This document shows, piece by piece, positions 57,691 through 64,000 of a DNA stretch of 64,000 bases. The first letter of the stretch is position 1. Each line of letters begins with the position of its first letter. The notes under the pieces were generated by a model. It made no database searches, had not been told where the DNA came from, and saw nothing but the letters and a program-made list of their open reading frames with translations. A program made the translations under genes and the position numbers. The DNA is taken from assembly GCF_004217415.1 (NCBI RefSeq), contig NZ_SHLI01000001.1, positions 868,001 through 932,000 on the forward strand. Direction: 5' to 3'. Source of the DNA: Spiribacter vilamensis (GTDB lineage: Bacteria > Pseudomonadota > Gammaproteobacteria > Nitrococcales > Nitrococcaceae).

Positions 57691-57839
57691 CGCGACATCC
57701 TTCCCTCATCCGCATTGCGGATATCAGCACTAATTTCCGATGAGTGTATAACACGGACGATCAGTGCTTCATTGATTTCAGGGAAATCGGACGATCGGCA
57801 GGAGCGGGAAAGTAGCGGAGTCACTGGATATCTTGATGA

Positions 57840-57916
57840 TGGTCGGGACGGCAGGATTTGAACCTGCGACCCTCTGCACCCCATGCAGATGCGCTACCAG
57901 GCTGCGCTACGCCCCG
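57840..57916 (-). tRNA. tRNA-Pro (anticodon GGG)
   Basis: 77 bases with encoded CCA. Acceptor stem CGGGGCG/CGTCCCG, anticodon stem TCTGC/GCAGA around loop ATGGGGT giving anticodon GGG (CCC codons), and a T-arm with GGTTCAAATCC. Lies between merR and the betaine-homocysteine methyltransferase gene on the same strand. Confidence 0.97.
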
Positions 57917-57975
57917 ACTGATTGAAATGATACAACAGCTTCCGCCTGCGGGCCAGCCACCACCGCCCAGTGGCC

Positions 57976-58332
57976 TCAGCGCTTGAGTTCACTCAGCAGT
58001 GTCTCGAGCTCGGTGCGGATCTGCCGAACCACCTGTTGGCGCTGATTGCTGTCATCGCGGGCCGACTCGCCCGAGAGCTGTTGCCGGGCGCCGCCGATGG
58101 TAAACCCCTGCAGGTACAGCAGGCCGCGGATCTGGCGGATCAGGATGACGTCCTGGCGCTGATAGTAGCGACGATTGCCGCGTCGTTTAACCGGACTGAG
58201 CTGACTGAACTCCTGCTCCCAGTAACGCAGCACATGCGGCTTGACCGCACAGAGCTCGCTGACCTCACCGATCGTGAAATAGCGCTTCGCCGGGATCGGC
58301 GGCAGCGCCTCGCTACTGCTCGTGTCCGGCAT
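57976..58332 (-). CDS. MerR family transcriptional regulator
   Basis: 118 residues. [12 protein letters not shown] at the start, V-L-R-Y-W-E-Q-E-F, and R-R-Y-Y-Q-R-Q-D-V: winged helix of MerR. No cysteine metal site. This MerR, adjacent to ihfA after pheST, is the usual gene in gammaproteobacteria and its target is unknown. Its start overlaps ihfA by 20 bases. Confidence 0.9.
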   Translation of the reverse strand: MPDTSSSEALPPIPAKRYFTIGEVSELCAVKPHVLRYWEQEFSQLSPVKRRGNRRYYQRQDVILIRQIRGLLYLQGFTIGGARQQLSGESARDDSNQRQQVVRQIRTELETLLSELKR

Positions 58333-58612
58333 AGGCCTCTACCCGGGCCTTGAGCTTCTGCCCCGGCCGGAATGTGACGACGCGACGCGCAGAGATCGGG
58401 ATCTCCTCGCCCGTCTTCGGGTTTCGACCGGGACGCTCGCTCTTGTCACGCAGATCGAAGTTGCCGAACCCCGAGAGCTTCACCGGCGTGCCTGCCTCGA
58501 GGGCCTGGCGAATCTCCTCGAAAAAGCTCTCGACCAGTTCTTTGGCCTCGCGCTTGTTCAAGCCTACCTCCTCGAAAAGCCGCTCGGCCATGTCGGCCTT
58601 GGTCAGCGCCAT
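58313..58612 (-). CDS. ihfA: Integration host factor subunit alpha
   Basis: 99 residues, HU/IHF fold: [34 protein letters not shown], and [12 protein letters not shown]. The R-N-P-K-T-G beta-arm bends DNA. Follows pheT by 7 bases, the conserved pheST-ihfA arrangement. Confidence 0.97.
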   Translation of the reverse strand: MALTKADMAERLFEEVGLNKREAKELVESFFEEIRQALEAGTPVKLSGFGNFDLRDKSERPGRNPKTGEEIPISARRVVTFRPGQKLKARVEAYAGHEQ

Positions 58613-58619
58613 GCCTGCC

Positions 58620-60998
58620 CTACTCCCTCAATTCCGCGTTCAGTGTCTCGTGCAGCGAACGGACGACGGCCTGCTGCACCGCATCGATCTCATCATCTGT
58701 TAGCGTGCGGGAATTATCCTGCAATATCAATCCCATAGCGAGGCTTTTACACCCGTCGCTGACACCTTTGCCCCGGTAGACGTCAAACAGGGCAACGGAA
58801 TCGAGCACCCGCCCCGCGGCAGCGGTAATGCAGTCGCGCACCGCATCCGCGGAGACCGACTCCGCGACGACAATGGCGAGATCACGCCGGATGGACGGAT
58901 ACCGGGAAAGGGGTTTGAACGCGGGTAGCGAGCGGTGATGGAAGACCGATTGCTCGAGTTCGAACAGATAGACGGCCCCGTCCAGATCCATCGCCCGGGC
59001 CTGCTCCGGATGCAATGCACCCACCCAGCCAATGGTACGCTCGCCACTGACGATACGCGCCGACTGCCCCGGATGGAGGGCCGGATGCGCCGCCGACTCG
59101 AACCGGCAGGCGTGCGCCGGCCCCGTCAGCGCAAGCAACCCTTCGACATCGCCTTTGATATCGAAAAAATCCACCGGGCGATCGGAATGATCCCAGTGTT
59201 TGGGCGTTGCCGGACCGGTCAACACACCGGCAATGACCGGCGTCTGCTCGAGCGCCCCGAGGGCGCCGCGGAAGCGCAGACCCGCCTCGAACAACCGGAC
59301 ACGCGGCATCTGGCGGTTGCGATTGTGCACCACCGCCCGGATCAGACCCGGCCAGAGGGAGCTTCGCATCACGTCCATATCGCTCGAGAGCGGATTGGCG
59401 AGGGCCAGTGGCGGGTGTTCGGGGTCGAGCCTTGCCTGCAGATCCGCGGGTACGAAGCTGTAGGTAATCGCCTCGTGGTAGCCCCGGTCCACCAGCAGCG
59501 ATCGCAACCGGCCCAGCGCTACACTCGATTCGGACTGTGCAGGGATCGACGCCGGCAGGGCCGTACGCGTTGAGGGGAGTCGATCATAGCCATGGATCCG
59601 CGCGATCTCCTCGATCAGATCGACCTCGCGGGCGATGTCGAAACGCCAGCTCGGCGCCTCGACCCACCAGGTATCACCGTCGGCCCTCGGCGGCATGCCA
59701 AGGCGGGTCAGCGTCTCCTCCATCGCGGACGGCTCAATCGCCGTTCCGAGCAGTGCGTTCGCGCGCGCCGGGCGGACGCTGACGGCGCGGGTCGCGGGCA
59801 GGTGATCGGGGTCCACCGCCTCGATGACGGGCCCCGGCTCACCGCCGGCATGGGCGAGGATCAGTGCGGTCGCGCGCTCGATGGCATCGCGACAGCGCTG
59901 CGGGTCGACCCCGCGCTCGAAGCGGTGCGAGGAATCGGTATGCAGTCCGTACTCGCGGGCACGACCGGCGATGGCGGACGGGGCGAAGAACGCCGCCTCG
60001 AGAAACAGATCGGTGGTGCCCGCGCTGACGGCCGTGTCCTGTCCGCCCATGACGCCGGCGATGGCGACGGGCCGATCATCGTCGGCAATGACCAGGGTCC
60101 CCGCCGCCAGGGTCACGGACTCGCCGTTCAACAGCGTGATCGACTCCCCCTGACGCGCGTGACGCACCCGGATACCGCCGTCGAGGGCCTCGAGATCGAA
60201 GGCGTGCATGGGCTGACCGAGTTCGAGCATCAGGTAATTGGTGATATCCACCGTCAGGCTCAGCGGACGGATACCGGCTCGCCGCAGGCGCTCTGCCAGC
60301 CAGACCGGCGTCGCAGCATCGGGGTCGATCCCGCGAATGACGCGCCCACAGTAGCGCGGGCAGTCGGTCGGCTGCTCGAGACGGACCGGCCGGGTGACAT
60401 CATGCACCGCATCCACCGGATCGGCGTCCGGCGCCGTTACCGGATGCCCCGTCAGTACGCCCACCTCCCGGGCGACGCCGGCCATGCTCAGGCAGTCACT
60501 GCGATTGGGCGTGAGCTCGACCTCGATCACCGCATCATCCAGATCCAGCCACTCGCGCAGGTCCTCGCCCACGGGCGCATCCGCCGGCAGCGGCATCAGT
60601 CCGGCGCTCTCCTCGGAGAACCCCAGCTCCTTCGCCGAGCAGAGCATGCCCCAGGACTTGACGCCCCGCAGTTTCGTCGCCTTGATTTTCATGTCGCCAG
60701 GCAGGCGCGCACCGACACGGGCGAAGGGCGCCTTCAGCCCCGTTACGGCATTGGGCGCACCGCAGACGACGGCCTTCGGTTCGCCACTGCCATCTTCCAC
60801 CGTGCAGACCTTGAGGCGCTCGGCGTCCGGGTGGGGCTCGCAGAGCGTTACCTCACCGACCACTACGTCGCTGAAGGCGGGCGCGGCGGTTTCCACCGAA
60901 TCCACCTCGAGACCGGCCATGGTCAGGCGTTCCGCCAACTCGCGGGTCGACGCCGGCAGGGCCACCCATTCACGCAACCAACGTTCGCTGATTCTCAT
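58620..60998 (-). CDS. pheT: Phenylalanine--tRNA ligase beta subunit
   Basis: 792 residues. The N-terminal EMAP-like tRNA-binding domain ([17 protein letters not shown]), B3/4 editing region, B5 and a C-terminal anticodon-binding (FDX-ACB) domain near [13 protein letters not shown]. Forms the alpha2beta2 enzyme with PheS. Nine bases from pheS. Confidence 0.98.
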   Translation of the reverse strand: MRISERWLREWVALPASTRELAERLTMAGLEVDSVETAAPAFSDVVVGEVTLCEPHPDAERLKVCTVEDGSGEPKAVVCGAPNAVTGLKAPFARVGARLPGDMKIKATKLRGVKSWGMLCSAKELGFSEESAGLMPLPADAPVGEDLREWLDLDDAVIEVELTPNRSDCLSMAGVAREVGVLTGHPVTAPDADPVDAVHDVTRPVRLEQPTDCPRYCGRVIRGIDPDAATPVWLAERLRRAGIRPLSLTVDITNYLMLELGQPMHAFDLEALDGGIRVRHARQGESITLLNGESVTLAAGTLVIADDDRPVAIAGVMGGQDTAVSAGTTDLFLEAAFFAPSAIAGRAREYGLHTDSSHRFERGVDPQRCRDAIERATALILAHAGGEPGPVIEAVDPDHLPATRAVSVRPARANALLGTAIEPSAMEETLTRLGMPPRADGDTWWVEAPSWRFDIAREVDLIEEIARIHGYDRLPSTRTALPASIPAQSESSVALGRLRSLLVDRGYHEAITYSFVPADLQARLDPEHPPLALANPLSSDMDVMRSSLWPGLIRAVVHNRNRQMPRVRLFEAGLRFRGALGALEQTPVIAGVLTGPATPKHWDHSDRPVDFFDIKGDVEGLLALTGPAHACRFESAAHPALHPGQSARIVSGERTIGWVGALHPEQARAMDLDGAVYLFELEQSVFHHRSLPAFKPLSRYPSIRRDLAIVVAESVSADAVRDCITAAAGRVLDSVALFDVYRGKGVSDGCKSLAMGLILQDNSRTLTDDEIDAVQQAVVRSLHETLNAELRE

Positions 60999-61007
60999 GC
61001 AGCGCTC

Positions 61008-62458
<1,451 letters not shown>

Positions 62459-62486
62459 CTTCAGAATCCTCTCTGTTCAGTTTAAA

Positions 62487-62684
62487 TCAGCTGTAGGGAA
62501 GTAGCCGCCGAATCATCGGCGTATCCCGCTTTGCAACCAGTGTGGTCGCTCGCAACTCCACCTTCCGCTTCGCATCCTTTTTGGTCAGGATGTGGTTGTG
62601 GAAGGCATGCGCCCGCTTGTAACGACCGCTCGCGGTCTTGCGGAAGCGCTTGGCGGCGCCACGGTTCGTCTTCATCTTCGGCAT
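62487..62684 (-). CDS. rpmI: Large ribosomal subunit protein bL35
   Basis: 65 residues from ATG 62684 ([14 protein letters not shown]). Basic ribosomal protein, with the N-H-I-L-T-K-K segment of bL35. An upstream ATG in frame exists but is non-homologous. Preceded by the hairpin pair described separately. Confidence 0.97.
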   Translation of the reverse strand: MPKMKTNRGAAKRFRKTASGRYKRAHAFHNHILTKKDAKRKVELRATTLVAKRDTPMIRRLLPYS

Positions 62685-62705
62685 GAACCGCTTCTCCGTT
62701 GCCAC

Positions 62706-62731
62706 AAAAAAGAACACCCGGCGAACCGGGC
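62706..62731 (-). terminator. UUCG-capped hairpin with U-run between infC and rpmI
   Basis: Minus-strand stem GCCCGG-TTCG-CCGGGT followed by GTTCTTTTTT: a tight tetraloop hairpin and T-run, as in a weak intrinsic terminator or attenuator. A second hairpin CGGAGG/CCTCCG lies at 62742-62759, just past the infC stop. The pair may tune transcription into rpmI-rplT. Regulatory use is inferred. Confidence 0.6.
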
Positions 62732-62759
62732 GCTCACCCGACGGAGGCCGAAACCTCCG

Positions 62760-63320
62760 CTATTTCCCCTTGCGGGGAGACATCGTCATCACCATCAACC
62801 GGCCTTCCATCTTGGGCCGCTGATCAACGGTGGCATCGTCTTCCAGATCTTTCTCGACCCGCTGCAACAGCTCGAGACCCAGCTCCTGGTGAGCCATCTC
62901 CCGGCCCCGGAAGCGCAGTGTAACCTTTACCTTGTCGCCTTCCTCGAGGAATCGCTTGAGATTACGCAGCTTGACGTCGTAATCGCCCACGTCCGTCCCG
63001 GGCCGGAATTTTACTTCCTTGACCTCGATCTGCTTCTGCTTCTTCTTGGCAGCCTGTTGTTTCTTGGACTGCTCGAACTTCCACTTGCCGAAGTCCATCA
63101 CCCGGCAGACGGGCGGGTCGGCGTTCGGGTCCAGTTCGACCAGGTCCAGACTCACGCCCTGCGCCCGACTGACAGCCTCGTCGGTACCGACGATACCGAC
63201 CTGTTCGCCGTTTTCGTCGATCATCCGGACACGGGGGACCTGAATATCCTCGTTGATCCGCCGGTTCTCACCGGCGCCGGGCTGCTGGCGACGCGCCCCC
63301 GGCTTTCTGCGTATAGCGAT
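62760..63320 (-). CDS. infC: Translation initiation factor IF-3 (ATC start)
   Basis: 186 residues if it begins at ATC 63320, placed 7 bases after GGAGG, which agrees with the known rare start codons of infC (ATT, ATC or ATA). No ATG, GTG or TTG gives the family N terminus [15 protein letters not shown]; the first ATG in frame (M-I-D-E-N-G) would cut it off. The core V-D-F-G-K-W-K-F-type motif (M-D-F-G-K-W-K-F), K-E-V-K-F-R-P and R-F-R-G-R-E-M are those of IF-3. Autoregulation by start-codon discrimination is known for infC. Two bases from the thrS stop. Confidence 0.93.
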   Translation of the reverse strand: MAIRRKPGARRQQPGAGENRRINEDIQVPRVRMIDENGEQVGIVGTDEAVSRAQGVSLDLVELDPNADPPVCRVMDFGKWKFEQSKKQQAAKKKQKQIEVKEVKFRPGTDVGDYDVKLRNLKRFLEEGDKVKVTLRFRGREMAHQELGLELLQRVEKDLEDDATVDQRPKMEGRLMVMTMSPRKGK

Positions 63321-63322
63321 GC

Positions 63323-64000
63323 TTAATCCTCCACAAGCGTTCGGCCCAGACGGGCAACATCCTGATTGAGACGCTCCATGAACGTCTCCAGCGGCATGGA
63401 ACCGAGATCCTCACCGATCCGTGTACGGACCGCAACCTGTCCCGATTCCCGCTCCTTGTCACCGACGACTGCCATATACGGCACTCGACGAATCGTATGC
63501 TCACGGATCTTAAAGCCGATCTTCTCGTTCCTCAAGTCACACTCCGCCCGGAATCCCCTTTCAGTCAGGGACTTCTGAATCGATCGGGCGTAATCCGCGT
63601 GGCGATCGGTGATGTTGACGACCTCGACCTGGGTCGGCACGAGCCAGACCGGCCAGTCGCCCCCGTAGTGCTCGGTGAGGACGCCGATGAACCGCTCGAA
63701 CGATCCGAAGATCGCGCGGTGGAGCATCACCGGCACTTCCCGATCGCCGCTTTCAGCGACGTATTCCGCATCGAGCCGGCCCGGCATGGAGAAGTCCACC
63801 TGCATGGTCCCGCACTGCCAGACCCGGTTGAGGCAGTCGCGCATGGCGAGCTCGATCTTGGGCCCGTAGAAGGCGCCCTCCCCCGGGTTGACGGTGAACG
63901 CCATATCTTTCGCCTGGAGCGCGTGTTCGAGCGCCGATTCGGCCCGATCCCAGAGGGCGTCCTCGCCGACGCGCTTCTCCGGCCGTGTAGACAGTGCGAC
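63323..64000 (-). CDS. thrS: Threonine--tRNA ligase, C-terminal part (5' truncated by the window)
   Basis: About 225 codons visible, open to the right edge. Begins with [10 protein letters not shown], then [26 protein letters not shown] (class II motif 3) and an anticodon-binding domain ending L-G-R-T-L-V-E-D. The catalytic motifs 1 and 2 and the editing domain lie outside the window. thrS-infC-rpmI-rplT-pheST-ihfA is the standard gammaproteobacterial order. Confidence 0.97.
   Translation of the reverse strand, partial: VALSTRPEKRVGEDALWDRAESALEHALQAKDMAFTVNPGEGAFYGPKIELAMRDCLNRVWQCGTMQVDFSMPGRLDAEYVAESGDREVPVMLHRAIFGSFERFIGVLTEHYGGDWPVWLVPTQVEVVNITDRHADYARSIQKSLTERGFRAECDLRNEKIGFKIREHTIRRVPYMAVVGDKERESGQVAVRTRIGEDLGSMPLETFMERLNQDVARLGRTLVED

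Noticed and set aside
57708-57722. Possible SAM/SAH riboswitch before the betaine-homocysteine methyltransferase gene
   Set aside because: Only one short 6-bp inverted repeat is visible; the conserved cores of known SAM or SAH riboswitches are absent.

Overview
The window is a GC-rich stretch of a gammaproteobacterial chromosome. The lysC-alaS-recX-recA block, the thrS-infC-rpmI-rplT-pheS-pheT-ihfA-merR string, the suf operon and the edd/eda/zwf/pgl/glk cluster all look like halophilic Ectothiorhodospiraceae (Spiribacter/Halorhodospira-like). Many acidic proteins and a betaine-homocysteine methyltransferase fit a moderate halophile. The taxon is inferred from gene content, not from a marker search.

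Layout. 1-3390: a compositionally odd, AT-rich tail of a type IV pilus (MSHA/PilX-like) minor-pilin cluster, ending in a GC-rich prepilin peptidase. 3391-6701: two c-di-GMP genes. 6744-10711: an outer membrane barrel, protoporphyrinogen oxidase, a DUF805 protein, the left end of an IS3-family element and a PQQ-type sugar dehydrogenase; two copies of an undescribed hairpin repeat lie in the flanking gaps. 10712-11146: tRNA-Ser(GCU), its terminator and tRNA-like debris. 11206-19382 (minus strand): csrA, lysC, alaS, recX, recA, pncC, usp, a VIT1-type transporter and two small proteins. 19433-22232: MFS transporter, methyltransferase, HlyU-like protein, phaB. 22378-35314 (plus strand): gshA and then a long, tightly packed, rearranged Tad pilus locus.

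35307-41424 (minus): sufR-B-C-D-S-U-T. 41480-47203: Entner-Doudoroff and glucose-6-phosphate genes, eda-edd facing zwf-pgl-glk. 47179-57690 (minus): an amidotransferase and an orphan gene, then an overlapping chain running from a betaine-homocysteine methyltransferase through three c-di-GMP enzymes to a histone-deacetylase-like hydrolase and an SLC13 permease. 57840-64000 (minus): tRNA-Pro(GGG), merR, ihfA, pheT, pheS, rplT, rpmI, infC and the 3' part of thrS.

Two themes stand out. The first is surface attachment: two pilus systems, one prepilin peptidase able in principle to serve both, and five c-di-GMP proteins. The most interesting locus is the Tad cluster (23997-35314). It has ATPase, platform, secretin and CpaB genes, but no TadZ or CpaD gene is recognised, and it carries an apolipoprotein N-acyltransferase-like enzyme with an extra C-terminal domain, a TPR lipoprotein, a DUF192 protein, a secreted orphan, a 42-residue pilin-like micro-protein and an FHA-fused TadA ATPase. 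The second theme is housekeeping: translation, Fe-S assembly and central carbon metabolism, which look ordinary apart from the noted start codons, hairpins and overlaps.
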